Positions 1-12,800 of a stretch of DNA of 64,000 nt are shown piece after piece; within the stretch, counting starts at the first letter, position 1, and every line of letters begins with the position of its first letter. Below the pieces are notes generated by a model. That model made no database searches, was not told where the DNA came from, and saw nothing but the letters and a program-made list of their open reading frames with translations. Where the stretch lies: NCBI GenBank assembly GCA_002964805.2, contig PUDQ02000032.1, forward strand, positions 186,001-250,000. The letters run 5' to 3'. The DNA is from Trametes villosa (Eukaryota; Basidiomycota; Agaricomycetes; Polyporales; Polyporaceae). Both the position numbers and the translations under genes were made by a program.

Positions 1-94
1 CGTACCGCACCGATTCAACTTTTCACAAGTCATTCGTGCGTGGACGTGTATATGCAATGTCGGATTTTGGCTGATTGGCTGCGGGTGCCTCCAG

Positions 95-2017
95 GTTGCT
101 ATCGCTTTGTGAGTTCGACATCTTGACCATCGATGATAATGTACTCACCTGCATGCAGCGTTGTCGAGACTCTACATTCCATATGCACTATGCACGTAAT
201 GTACGTCCTCAGCCTGTCTTTCGATATGGACAGAGTCCGGAGCGTCGTCCACCAGATACCATTATCTGGTCACCAACTACTTCAACCCCGTGGAGCTGCA
301 GAACGATGTCTGGTGAGCACAAGGATACCTCCACGGTATAGGGAGCCTGCTGACGCGTTCTATAGGTCACTACGAGTGAGTACTCAAGCTTCTGTCAGGG
401 TGGAGGATATCTGAGAGCGTCCGATCATTCTTGCAGACGCTGACATGGGTTTCGGTGAGCAACGCGTTTCCCTACGAGCGCTTACTGCAGACTGACATGG
501 CATGCCCGCACGATAGGGTCTCGCGATCGTCCTCTCCCAAGGGTGCGTCGACCCTGAGTCGCAGTAGATAATGTCCGACCTCATACTTTTCGCCCTTAGC
601 TTCTATGCTCGACGAGTCTACGGAGGTATGTTCCATGTACGGCGCCGCAGCTCAGTCGGAGGTCTCATGTCTGCGTAGTCGGCGAAGGATGGAGGTTCCT
701 CGTCGCCGTTGCGGTACGTCTTCATGAGGCTCATAGCGCGCTAGTGTTGCTCATCTTTCAAACTCAGGTCCTTCTCATCATCGTGGAGATAGGTGCGTAG
801 TATCGCGGCGTGGGTATATTCCCGAGACTTACCCTCGACATCCATTCGAAGGCTTCATCGGCGGTGAGTCTGTTATGTTCCTACGAGACGCTACGCCGAG
901 GCTGACGTGCAATTCGAAACTGTCTAGCTGCCACTGCAGAGGGGTGCGTGAACCGCGGGCCTCTTCACGGTATGACAGGAATCGCTAACGCATTTCCCCA
1001 GTTTCATCCTCGTGACGCTCGCCGAGTACCGCAAGTTCGCCGTATGTCTACGACTCCTGATTAACGCTGGGCGATCCTGTCTGAACGTTCTTCTGGCGCA
1101 TACAGTGGCTGGTATCAGTCGTGTACGGCGTGACTGTATTCACGGACGTCCTCCTCACCGGGAGTCTTACGTGGGTGCTGCTCCAGAAGAGGACAGGGTT
1201 CAAGGGGTGCGTGTGGCATGATATTTGTTTGTCTCGATCACGGGCTCACAGTTTGTCCAGCACGGATTCACTCATTCAAGTCATCGTTCTCTACACGATC
1301 AATACCGGTACGCAGACATGCCTATGCGTATGCGGGCGATGTGCTGATTTTTTCGTACAGGCCTTCTGACGGGGTAAGGATACCCCTGCCGCCACATCGT
1401 TGCACCTCACTGACGCCTGGATGGCTCCTTTCTTCAGCATTTTTGGCCTGCTTGTTTTCATATTTGTGAGTATTACTCCGGGTACCCCGACGTCATCTGT
1501 TAATCATTCCCGCAGGCGTTGGTGATGCCGAACAACCTGATCTATATTGGCGTCAGCCTATTCGGCGCGAAATGTCAGTAGCGTTAAATTCTGCCTCTTA
1601 CTCTCGCTAACGGTCTACCCTGGGACGTTCCGCAGTATATATCAACTCGGTTCTCGCAGTGTACGTTCTCATACCTTCTTCATTTGACACGCCGGTCCTC
1701 ACACAGTACGCACAGGCTAAACTCGCGAAAGGCGCTCAACGACAAGAACCTGGGCGGGTTCGAGCTCAACACGTTGGAGGGCGACGGCTTCCCCGGCTCG
1801 AGCGGCGGCTCCCGCGGGCAATCCACCCACATCAGCACTTTGCGGGTAAGTGCATCGCTCCTGCTCACCCGCTCAGAGCTGTGAGCTGAGTGAGCTGTAG
1901 ATGGGCGGCGGCGTGATCTCGAAGCCGACGCACATCGATATCCACGTCAAGCGGGACGTGGACCGGGTAGAGGACGGCCTCGAGGGTGGCAGCCTGCACA
2001 TGCAGGAGTACAAGTAG
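95..2017 (+). CDS. DUF6534-like seven-helix membrane protein, 5' end not seen
   Basis: The gene is split into many small exons. Fragments recognisable in order are VVETLHSICTMH, YLVTNYFNPVELQNDVW (about 256-312), FYARRVYG, a segment reading VYGVTVFTDVLLTGSLTW then LLQKRTGFKG (about 1115-1209), IQVIVLYTINTGTQ (about 1276-1317), MPNNLIYIGVSLFGAK and LNSRKALNDKNLGGFELN. The last exon starts near 1901 and ends at 2017. The ...LVTNYFNP..., D(V/A)L...L..LL...RTGFK and N(S/A)RK blocks, in this order, are those of the DUF6534 family expanded in mushroom-forming fungi, integral membrane proteins of unknown function with about seven helices. The fragment at 95-108 joins 159-200 and 256-312 with good splice sites, but the start codon and first helix are probably left of the window. 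Several middle exons (about 366-1000) were not resolved, so a decayed copy cannot be excluded. The call rests on family motifs seen in the sequence; the role is unknown. Confidence 0.7.
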
Positions 2018-3215
2018 CGGGGGCCGCGTCCCTCCTCCGCCGATACCCCCTCTCCGACCCTCTCTCTCTATCTGGCGGCGTCCTGGTGGGCGGATGTGTA
2101 GTAACGCGTTTTAACTTATGCGGGAACCTTGTGTCATTATACGTACTTATAGGGCTGTACCAAAAGACACCTCGGTGTGGCTGTTTCGCTTTCGGAACGC
2201 GAGCGGTGGGTGTAGCGCGTTGGTGCGCTCCGAGGTCGGGGATAGGTAGGTTCGAAACGGCGTACTTAGTATCGACATGGATCCGCGGCAAATCTTGCGT
2301 CTGCGCTCAGTCTGCGCGCAGCGCGCTGCTACTCTGCACCGGCGCCTGACATGGATATATGCCTGATGTCCTGTTCGCGGTGATGACTCTACTAGACACG
2401 ATTTCAACAGGATGAACGTGCCTACGAGTTGATGAAATATACAAAGGCCGATTTTTGCTGATCGCTGAAGGTTTGCAAATGCCGAACGGCGAGCAAGCGA
2501 GCCCTGCCCACACAACGGTGGCGGGAAGTGGCGGGAGCACGAGAGCCGCCGGCGTCTGTCAGCGTTTGTTTCAAACAACCACCATCATGACCTGCTCTGG
2601 CCTGTTCTGCCTCTATCTCTCTATCCTGATGCGTGGGCGGCACGCAGATGTTCGCCATCTTTCATGACACGCAAGCCTCCGAGCTCCGACGAGAAGAGGT
2701 CGCGACACAAGTACCACCTGCTCTTTTGCCACGCAAGACTGCACAAACAAGACCCACGCTATTGTTCGTTTGCAAGAACCATCGAGCTGTCGAGTAGTCT
2801 CACACTACGCACGTCAGACTCGAGCAGGCGTGTTCCCTAACAACTTGCGGCGGGACCATCTCATCACCATCTGACACCCGCACAATTGTGCGCCAGACAA
2901 TGGCCCTCCGTAGGCGCGCGCAGGACGTCCAGGTTTACCGTCCAATCCGACAGCCCCGGACACGGCTCCTCATCAGCGCGCGCCGCAAGAGGCCCGAGCG
3001 AGCTCTGCGATTTCCGGGTTCGCGCGGGTGCGCGCGCCCTGAGCTTTGCACAATTGCGCGAGCAAACAGTTGCACCGTGCCCGTGGCAACCCAGCGCGCG
3101 CGCACCGCGCGGGCGGCTGCACTGGTTCCGGTGGCGGGGCGCCCTGCCCTGCCAGTGCATAGGCCCCCGCGGCCTCCTGGAAACGCATCGCTCTCATTGT
3201 GGCGCCACGCGCCCT
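2018..3215. other. Intergenic region with AATT-centred palindromes
   Basis: No gene can be supported here. The right half (2860-3210) is strongly GC-rich and holds a perfect 14-bp palindrome, CGCACAATTGTGCG, at 2879-2892 and a related site, TGCACAATTGCGCG, at 3047-3060. Both lie upstream of the secreted-protein gene that starts at 3393. Confidence 0.5.
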
Positions 3216-3224
3216 TGATAAATA
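3216..3224 (+). promoter_or_regulatory. TATA-like box of the Egh16-like gene
   Basis: The sequence TGATAAATA lies 169 bp before the start codon at 3393 and is followed by a pyrimidine-rich leader with several CTC/CCT runs (about 3310-3375), as is common in highly expressed fungal genes. The assignment is by position and sequence only. Confidence 0.4.
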
Positions 3225-3392
3225 GACGGGTGCGCGAGGGGGAGCCCCCATCGTGCACTCTGGCTGTATCGACGTACTGAGGCAGGATCCTCTTCACACC
3301 CGTAGTCTGCTGGCATTCTCCCCTCGCTCCTCCGCTCTCCTCTACGCTCTTTCATCCACACGTCCTCCGACGCTTCTTAACGACAGGCAGAT

Positions 3393-4567
3393 ATGATCTT
3401 CAACAAGAACGTCATCGCGGCCGCCGCGCTGTTCCTCGGACTCGCGCTGGAGGCGCACGCGCACGCGGCGATCGCGCCCGCGCTCGGCATCAACGGTGCC
3501 CCCGTGCGGAATGACGCGCAGCGCCCGAAGAAGGGCAAGGAGTGCGGCAAGTTCGACATCGCGCAGACCTTCGACTCCTCGCAGGCGGTGCAGGCGGCCG
3601 CGAACGGCTCCTTTGCGGCCACCATCACGAACTTCAACGGGTGAGCGCGTTCCGCAGGGATGGGGGAGGCGCAGCAGCTAATCGCGGGTGCACAGTGGCA
3701 TTGACGGATCCCGCCAGGTGACTGCGCTCGTTGACCCTACGGGTACGGGCAAGTCGTTCGTCTCCGCAGACGTTTTGCAGAATGGCGACAAGGTCAGTTT
3801 GGGACCTTGTTCCGCGCGCGAGGGCTTGGTACTCACTTGCACGTGTAGAACCCGAACGGCACCGGCTCCCAGCAGCTCGTCGTGCAACTCCCCAAGGGCA
3901 CCACGTGCGCAGGAGGGGCGTCGAAGGACAAGTGCCTCGTCTCGTTCACCACTGCGGGCGGGTTCGGCAACTGCGTCGTTGTCCAGCAGGCTGCGGGCGC
4001 TGCGAGCAAGGGCCAGCAGACCACCCAGGCACAGAGCAAGGGCGATGGCAAAACCCAGACCAAGGGCAAGGGCGGTAAACAGACCAAGACCGCTGCGGCC
4101 ACGGCTTCCGCGGCCGCCACTGCCAGTGCCACTGTGACCGCCGCGAGCTCTGCCGCGGACGTGTCTTCGTCTGCGGACGCTACTGTCTCGACTGTCACCT
4201 CCATTGCTTCGGCGGCCACTGGTACGACTGCGGCTGCGTCGAGCTCGGTCGCGGACGTCGCCTCATCTGCGGCTGCTACTATTTCGACCGTCACCTCTAT
4301 TGCTACGGACCCGGCTGCGACCACCTCGGTCGCAGTGACCGCGTCCTCTTCGGCGTCCGACTCCTCGCAGACCGAGACGCCGAGCCAGATCGACGCCGAG
4401 CTCTTGAAGGAGTTTGAGGAGCTGAAGAAGGAGATCGAGGAGAAGCTCAACGTACGTCTTCTCATCTTGCACTTGTCAATCGTGGATCCGCAGCTGACAG
4501 CTTCGACCTGTAGGCGGCACAGAAGTCCGCCGGCAAGCGTACCGTGCGCTGGGCTAAGGACCTCTAG
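3393..4567 (+). CDS. Egh16/Gas1-like secreted protein with Ser/Thr/Ala-rich tail
   Basis: Four exons (3393-3640, 3696-3792, 3849-4451, 4514-4567) encode 333 residues; all junctions are GT-AG and keep frame. Residues 1-23 are a signal peptide ending EAHAH-A. The mature domain (about residues 24-150) has APALGINGAPVRND, spaced cysteines (KECGKFD, GTTCAGG, DKCLVSF, FGNCVVV) and the GGFGNCVVV ending known from fungal proteins of the Egh16/Gas1 family, some of which are made in appressoria of plant pathogens. It is followed by a Lys/Gln-rich linker and about 110 residues of Ser/Thr/Ala low complexity, likely O-glycosylated. The C-terminus turns into a charged coiled coil (LLKEFEELKKEIEEKLN) ending in KRTVRWAKDL. 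No GPI signal is seen. Family assignment is from recollection of similar basidiomycete proteins and is moderately sure; a saprotroph role is unknown. Confidence 0.72.
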
Positions 4568-5503
4568 AGCAGTCGTTTGGGATGGGAGATGTAGAGCATG
4601 AGCGAGGATACGACCCCCTGCTAGTCGGGCGGGCTACGAGTGTGCATGAGCGTGTACGTTAACACCAGCTATGAATTCACGACACGATGCTCCCCATGTT
4701 TCCGCATGCTCTACGCGAGGTGCGGCCGCGGGAAGCTCCCAACATCGCGCAGTCTGGGTGAACCTCGGGGTGGCCGCCTTTGAATTTCGGAACGTCGGAA
4801 GCATGGTGCCGTTAAAGGTGGCATGGCCGCGGCCTGTTTGCAGGTTTCGGCGTACACTCCTAGGAGCACCCACGGGCTGCGCGGCCAGAAGGCGTCCCAC
4901 GCGTGTCAATCAGTACACGCTGTGCTTTATGGACGATACCGCGGCGCAGTGAAGAAGTTGTTGTGTCCTGCCACACCAACCTGCTTTGCCAGAAGTTGCT
5001 GCGGAAGAGGGCCCCTGCGTTCAGTTTATTGCACTATGACGTGAATGTGTGGCCTACCGATGGTCGCCCTCATATCGCGATGCGGCTCGAGATGGCCGCG
5101 ACGATGGCCATGAGCGGTAGGAAAGAACTGTCCGTCGGCGCAGACAGGCCAACCGCACGCCGATAGAGTACGAGGCTGTACATCTCGTAGGTCCCCCTGG
5201 TGCTGCGCATTGCGTCGCATGCCATTGCGCAGCGGTTCAACAGCGTTCCTAGCATATGCAGCCTCGGCTAGGGAGCTAAGCAGAAACAAAGGGAGGGAGT
5301 CTAGAAGACAAGGCTGTGTTGCCGCTCAAATGTCCTCGGACCGAGGACGTAAGCGCCCGTGGGGGAGTGAAGTTATGATCGAACGTGGCTGTGCCGGTCT
5401 GCGCAAGGGATGGGCAGTTCGCGATTATAAGCTCAGCGCGCTCTTTGCCTCCGTACTCATCGCCGGCATACCCGCATACCCTCTCATACCACGAACCAAC
5501 GTC
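4568..5503. other. Intergenic region
   Basis: I see no supported gene, RNA or repeat. Reading frames here are short, overlap on both strands and carry no recognisable domain. The right part (5200-5503) probably holds the promoter and leader of the zinc-cluster gene that follows. Confidence 0.5.
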
Positions 5504-8500
5504 ATGTCCTCACCTGACGAAGATGCGCCGACCGACGCTCAGCGAGGCGGCGCGAAGAGGCGCAAGGTGCTGCAGCGCGCCTGCGACTACTGCCGACGCA
5601 AAAAGAGTACGTTTGATCGCGTGTTCGTGCTCACGAAAATGGCTAGTCGCTGACTTGAATTCTGCAGTCAAATGTAAGCCGTCCAATCGCATGCCCAGCG
5701 GTAGTCATCCCCCCATATACCGCGCGCGGGGTTCTCTTCGAGACAGTTTTGTTGGCCCCTGTCCCGAGGCTATGTGCACTAGCATGTACTGGTGGGACGG
5801 TCTCGGGAGCGTGAGGAGGCATAAGCTTCTGAGTATTGCTGTCGCTTCCTGACATGCCAGGTCTTCTCTTATGACGTCGGTGCCACTACTACTGAACTTT
5901 ATGCTCATCTCAATCATGGTTAGGCGACGGCCCACGGATGCCGAACAAGCGCTGTTCAAAATGTGTTTCGCTACGCGCCGAATGCACATACGTTGAACCG
6001 TTCAATGTGAGTCAGGATTGCGTATACTGCTATATATCCGACACTCACTATGATTACCCTCAGAAACCGCGTTATCCTGATAGGTGGGATACTCCCAGAA
6101 TCGTTCTCACGGAGATCTCATGTATCGCGTTTGCATCTACAGCTATGTGGAGAACTTGGAACGGCGTTTACAACGGATGGAAGAAGTCCTCAGCAAGGTA
6201 CGAATTGAATGTACTTCACACTTGGTGGTGGCATATTGATGCGCATATAGTTGAATCCCGATGCCGAAGTGCTCAAGACGCTCGGCGGCGAGACCGGGCG
6301 CGACTCATCGCACAAGTCGCCGTCCGAAAACGCGCCATCGCCAAGCTCAGCCGCTTCTCCATCTTCCCTACGAGTCCCTCCCGTCTCCATCGCCCCATCC
6401 AGCCCCGAGTCCTTGGACGATGAGGACGAGTTCAGCGACCACGACGAGGTGATGCGGAAGGAGATCGTCAACGGCATGTCCAGACTGACTCTGCAGCCCG
6501 CCAGCCTGCGATATCACGGCAAGTCGAGTGGCTGGGTCTTCATACAGGCGGCAGAGAGCTTCCGTCAAGAATACATCCGCGAAGCGGCGCCAGCGTCTGG
6601 ACCACCCGAATTCATCTATAACCGCAACCCAGGCGGCAAGACGTATGACCGTCAGCCCGTACGTATATATACTCTGCTCATCATAACCTTCGTTTTCCTG
6701 ACGTGCCATCGCCCTCCAGTGGATCGAGCGTCCGCTCCAATGGCGACTCCTATCCCCGGAAGATTTCCCTCCTGCCGACCTCATAGACACGCTCGTGAAG
6801 AACTATTTCCGGCACAGCAACGACTATGCGCCTCTACTGCACGAGCCGAGTTTCTTCCAGAATATCAAAGAGGGAATGCACCTGCACGTCCCGGGGTTCG
6901 GCGCGACCGTCCTCCTCGCCTGCGCTCTCGGTGCGCGACATAGCTCCGACCGGCGCGTTCTGCTCCCCGGCACGGAGATGTGGCAGTCCGCGGGCTGGAA
7001 GTGGTTCCAGCGGGTGGACGAAATGCACAAGTCCATGCTAGCCCCCGTGCACGTGTACGATGTGCAAATATGCGCGGTATGCCTTCCTCGCATAAGCCCT
7101 CCAGTACGGCGACTGACCATACTGGAAATTTTCTGCGTAGTTAGCGACCTTTTACGTATACACGACCACCCTGCCGCATTGCAGCTGGATCACGGTCGGA
7201 CTGGGCCTCCGGAGAGCCATGGACGTGGGCTCCCATCGCAAGAGCATGTACAAGGTCAAGCCGACGGTAGAAGACGAGTTGTGGCGACGCGCCTTCTGGT
7301 CAGTCTCTCCTTGTCTTTGCTGCCCACTTCACTAACAGGGTTACAGGGCGCTCCTTGCGTGCGAGTGGGGCGGCAGCTACGGCCTTGGACGTCCACCCTG
7401 CATACACGAGGAAGAGTGAGGCAGATTGTCGACAGCGTCGCGCAGCTACTCATCCCATCTCTTCTCAGATACGACGTCACTCTCCCGACAGATTGCGACG
7501 ACGAGTACTGGGTCAACGAGGACCCCGATCTGGCGTTCAAGCAGCCGCCCGGCAAGCCGTCGAAGGTCACCTTCTGGATCTGCTCCTTACGGCTTTGGAA
7601 GATAGTCGCATATGTGACGAGGACTATCGTGCGTATCGTTTGCGAAGAGTGCCATACTCCCATGCAGAAGGCTCGATCTAATCTCGTCTCTGCTAGTTCT
7701 CCATTCGAAAGTCTAGAGCGCAGATGGACAACGGAGACAATCAGTGGGAGGACCGCATCGTCGCAGAGCTCGACTCTGAGCTCAACCGATGGGCCGATAC
7801 CGTCCCACAGCACTGTCAGTACCGCTCCCGCCCCCTCACATTCGATGCTGACGCCGCAGTCCGCAGTGAAATGGGACCCGAAGCGCGAAGACGGGCTATG
7901 GCTGCGACAATCCGCTACCCTATACGCGCTCTTCTACCAAGTCCAGCTCACGGTCCACCGGTCGTCCATCACCTCGCGGCGTGGTTCTCCGCAAGCTCTG
8001 GCGTCGCTCATCATCTGCACGAACGCCGCCCGAAGTTGCGTTAAGGTGCTCTATGAGCTTTACGAGCGCATAGGCACGCCGCTCGCGCGGAATTCGGTGG
8101 GTCTAGTCGAGTGATCCGCGTCAATCAGAAGGCTTATCCGCCTCATAGGGGGCGCTGTTCAACGCGGGCATCGTGCTGCTCATCAGTATGTGGGGGCAGA
8201 AACGGTCAGGCCGCAATTCCGGTGCGGACAGAGACGAGGAGTGGATCCGGAAAGCCGTTGAGATGCTGAATTCCATCGGGCGGCAGTACGTACTATGAAC
8301 TCTTGCTGCGCTCACGAGACTAACTTGTATTCCATAGGGCTAATGTGTCGTCGCGGCTAGGGTGCGTCTTCCCTTTACGCAGCTGTAGCGCCGCTGATTT
8401 GCCTCCTTTCCAGGGACATGCTACAAAACTTCATGACCGTTGACCTGCCTCGAAATCCGCAGCCGGGTTCTCCGAGTCGCCCGCAAGCAGACTCTCAGAG

Positions 8501-9287
8501 CGACCCTGGGACAGGCTCGGACGCCGGCGCTGCAACGATCAACTCCAGAGACTCAGATGGAGGAGATACGGCCCGCGCAGAGGGCCCAAGCGCACCGACC
8601 CAGGCCCCCGCTCCCGACCTCCTCTCCTCTCCATTCGCGGGGCCATCATCGCAGCAATCATTCCAACCCACATCTTCTTCGAGCGGGCCTAGCGGCTCCA
8701 ATGTGCAACCCTACCCTAGCACCAGCACGTTCACCTTCACTCCGCCGCATAACCCGAGCTTCCCGCGCCTTCCTGACAACCCTCTTCCCCCAAGTTGGAC
8801 GCCTCCAGCGAGTTGGCAGCCCGACCCTGAGCAAAGCGCTCAGCCGTCGTCATCCTCTTCGACGAGCCAGAGCACGAGCATGCCCAGCTTCAACTTCCCG
8901 CCCCTCGACCCGTCGTCGCAGGCCTGGGGCAGCGGCGCAGGAACCAGTTTCGGGGCCTCAGGCCAGAGCATGGCTGCGCCGTCGAGCAACCTGAACGCAG
9001 CTCCCTCAAACCCCGCTTCGTTTGGCGGGTTTGGCTTCGGGGACGGCGGGGGCGAGCTTCCGATGGACTTGTCGGGATTCGGGGGTAATGACTTTGGGTT
9101 ACCCGACTGCGCGTTTGTGGACGACACGATGACGATGTGGTCGAATGCACCGGCGACGTTCGGGTGAGTGTTTCCTCGTGTGGCGGACCGGGCGTGATGC
9201 TGAAGGTTACCTCGGGTCTTCAGGTGGCAGGACTGGGACGCGTACTTCAACACGATGAGCGGCGCCCAGCAACAAACGGGTGGTTAG
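5504..9287 (+). CDS. Zn2Cys6 transcription factor with fungal MHR domain (regulator 1)
   Basis: Sixteen exons can be traced from the start at 5504 to the stop at 9287. Their lengths sum to 2,742 nt (913 residues) with consistent phases. The zinc cluster ACDYCRRKKIKCDG...CSKC...C (residues about 26-56) is split by introns: exon 2 is only six bases (5668-5673) and supplies the codons that join RRKK to IKC. It is followed by a linker-coiled coil (YVENLERRLQRMEEVLSK), an acidic Ser/Pro stretch, the MHR (fungal-specific TF) domain from about LIDTLVKNYFRHSNDYAPLLHEPSF through LRRAMDVGSHRKS to LGRPPCIHEE and PQHLKWDP, and a Ser/Pro/Gln-rich tail ending WQDWDAYFNTMSG. It should bind CGG-type DNA half sites in the nucleus and activate transcription. 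The target pathway is not evident. The usual LALDR motif before LGRP is replaced by LLACEWGGSYG, a mild oddity. The small exons make the gene easy to mis-predict. Confidence 0.9.
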
Positions 9288-9812
9288 ATGCTACTGCTCG
9301 ACCTACCTGTAGGCTGAATTCGTGCCCTGAGCTTCCGAACGTTGCCTCACTTCCCTCCGAGCCGGTGTGTATGTGTTAGTATAGATCACCCTCCCCTGCT
9401 CTTTCATGTTCAGTAGAATACTTCAATGTACACTTTCCGAATGGCTGAAAGCGTGGCTTACCACCGCACGAGTCGATGAGGGCGGGAGGCCCACCGTTAT
9501 GTCGGAGACTCGGACCGGTCGACTCTCGACGCGTCGACGCGAGCACGGCGCTTCTGAACCCTTGCTTGACCTCCTCCACTCCGAACCCTTGACTGTTTCT
9601 AAGCTTGACCAGAAACCGTGACAGTTCTGTTGGGATTTGTCTTTGTTTGACCGGACTTGACTCTGTTCTGCGCTACTATGCTGCAGAGAAGATAACTCGC
9701 CGGCCAGACACTCAAACGTCCATCCGTCAGGGTCTAAGCTGCTTCAACTTTCAGATACAACATCACAGACTTGCTTGGTCTAGGGGAGCTTTACGGACGT
9801 CTCCTCGGCTGA
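9288..9812. other. Intergenic region between regulator 1 and RTC1
   Basis: This is a short spacer holding the 3' region of the upstream gene and the promoter of the next. No distinct motif or gene is seen. Confidence 0.5.
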
Positions 9813-12800
9813 ATGTTACCCCTCTCGAACCGCCGTCCCTCCGTCAACAACTCAGCCACCAACGCAGTCCCCACTCTGTTCAACCTGACTCTGCCAGACG
9901 TATACTCCGACTCGCGTGAGCATGGGTACAGTGGCCCGACGCGTCACGTACGCCTTCCGAGGGCTACCTCACATGGCGGGGGGTCTATTGCCAAGAGCGA
10001 GGATGGCGTGAGGTGTGTGGTCGCGGGTAGAGAATGTGAGTACCCATCCTGCGACAGAGGAAAGCGGAAGGTAGCCAATCCGTTCCCCAGCCCTCCGTAT
10101 CCTCCGGATGTCTGAGGCGTCGAACACCGGGACGTCGACATCCTCTGATCACAAGTCGGTGACCGGACGTGGCGGGCACCGGATAGAGGCTTCCCGCAAC
10201 TTCTGGGACTCGAGCGGGCTGAAGGTGGATAGCTCGAGCACGGATGTCGCTTGGTGCCATGGATGTATGTGGAGTCTTCGCAGTATTTCAGGTCCACTCC
10301 TGACTGTGCATGCAAGCGTTCAGTAACAAGATACTCACGAGTGCTCGCAATGGCGAGCTCATAATGTGGGATCTGAACAAGAATGGCCTCTCCAAGTACG
10401 GTAAAACATGTCTACTCGCTCAGCGTGGCGCATACATCCCCTAAACACCTGTATGCGCAGAGCGGAGAACGAGGGACCACGCACGGTCAATCCACGTCTT
10501 GCACTACTCCCCCATCTTGCAGTCCTATTGCATGACCGGCTCTGCGGATGGTGATCTTCGAATATGGGTGAGTACGCCCGCTCCGTTCATCGCATTCAGG
10601 GTGCCAAAGCCATGCACAGGACATACGCGACCTTACCAGGTCGATCATGCGAATACACCATCCTGCTGCCGTCCGAGCGGTCGCCTTCTCCCCAGTATCA
10701 TCGCAATCACGACACGTCGTGGCTGCATTGGACAACGGCAGCATCTACAGATGGGACCTGAACATGGGTCAGCGTGGACAGCTAGACCGCATACCTGTCG
10801 CACACTCCGGGCCTATTTTGTCGCTGGACTGGGTTCCACCCACTTCCGCACCTCCAACCAATCTCCCTTCGACGCGCCAGTCGACCTCTAGCACCTGGTA
10901 CGGAGGAGCAATCGAAGAGATCTTACCGTCAGCTCCCATTGCTGGCTCGGCTTCTGCAGCCGAAGCTGAAAGCTCCAGTCCTGGGTGGATTATCAGCGGA
11001 GGCATGGACCGCTGCGTCAAGGTCAGCAAAACACGTAGCTTCCGCCCCCCTACTAGCTAACGCTGGTTTGTTATTCAGGTGTGGGACCTGACAACGCCCA
11101 CATCTCGGTCGCGTACCGCACACCAGCCTACTTACACACTCCATACGTCATTCCCTGTGCGCCGAGTTCTCTGGCGTCCAGGATACGAGTGCGAGCTCGC
11201 AGTGGTCTCGAATGCTGACTTCGGCACTGGCACGGACTTCGGACACGGCTCGCTGCCTACCGGGCCATCCTCTGCCAGTGTTGGACTTGGCTCTGGACTT
11301 GCGACTGCTTTGTCTAGTCCACGACTCCAGTCTGCGCATCTCGGTGGTACTGAATCACCCGGAACACCGGAAGAGAGGGCTAAGTCTTTGACGAGGTCGG
11401 ATGGAAGTGATCCTATCGAGATATGGGACGTCCGACGGGGATACATTGCGAAGTGGGTCGTCAACGGGTCCGCGGTGGAGGGAGGTGTTACAGGTCCGTC
11501 TTCGGGTGATACCGAATTGGCCGGGATAATCTAACGTATGCACACAGACATTGACTTTGGAGACTCGCATGCGCTGTGGGCCGTCCACCAGTCCGGGACG
11601 TTCTCTCAGTTGGATCTGCGTCAATCTCGGAAACCCCTCGACGCGATCCCACGTTCAGCAATCTCCTGGAATACAACGGGATCTATTGCGTTCGTGACCG
11701 ATCGCCCGAAGCGATGGGAGGTTCCGTATGATGATATGTGAGGAGACAGTCTGATCCAAACGTCTAACGTATACTCACTGTACTACACAGTGATCCTGAG
11801 AGCGTCAAGGACAAAGCCCTGACGAAGGGCCTGGGCGATGTATCGTACCGGCCAACCACGCAGAACGTCGGCGCGTTCATTCCCGAGGGTGTCGAGGAAG
11901 AGCAAGACGTCATCGAGAAGCTGGCGCGAGGGTACATCTATGAGGGGAAGGAGAAGCGACTCATATGCGCTCACAATGCCGAGGTATATCTTCTGTTCAC
12001 CTTCACGAAAGCGGATCACGTTGCTAATGTTCGGCAGGTCGCTCTCGATGTTGGCGCTCACGAGGCCGCCCAGACATGGCTGCTCCTCGAGTCCCTTCTC
12101 ACTGAGTTGACAACACCTCCCACTCCGCCCCTCTCGCCTTTGCCCATGTCCAAGGCTCCCCTACCCCACTCTACGTCTGCTCCCGCCGCGATCCCGACAA
12201 TCAGCTCAGTGGCGCCATGTCAGCCGCCACCACCTCAACGGTCAATGACGGTCGACCCGTCCCTCCTGTCCAAACAGAAGGACAGTAGCCCAGGCTCACG
12301 CTCGAAGTACAGCGACGAGAGATATAGTCGTTCAACCTCTGGCCAGCGCTCACCTCACAAGGGGACCCCAACGTCATCTACCGCTTCATCTCCACGAAAG
12401 GGTAGCACTGGACTGCCCACCGTTCCCGCAGCGATCTTTGCGCGACGCGAGTCTGGGGCGGGACTTCCGCCTCCAATGCGCCCTCGCCTGCCGTCCTCGT
12501 TCCGCCGACAATCTTTCGGCACGCAGAGCATCTTAAGCGGGCACAGCGAGAGCCCAAGCGCCGAAAGCCTCCGCAATAGCCTACGGCACGTCGGAGAGGG
12601 CGCGCTAGACGATTCGGACTCGTCCGAGAGCGCCAGCGACCCGAACGGCACCGAGGGCGGGGACGAGCAGCAGAACCACAGCGACCACGAAGAGCCTACG
12701 ACGCCCGTCACACCCGCCTCAGGCATGTCGGGGTCGTCGTCCTCGCGAACCCCCAGCGTGAGCGCGGCCTTCCTCCATCGGACCACGACCGCGCACCCAA

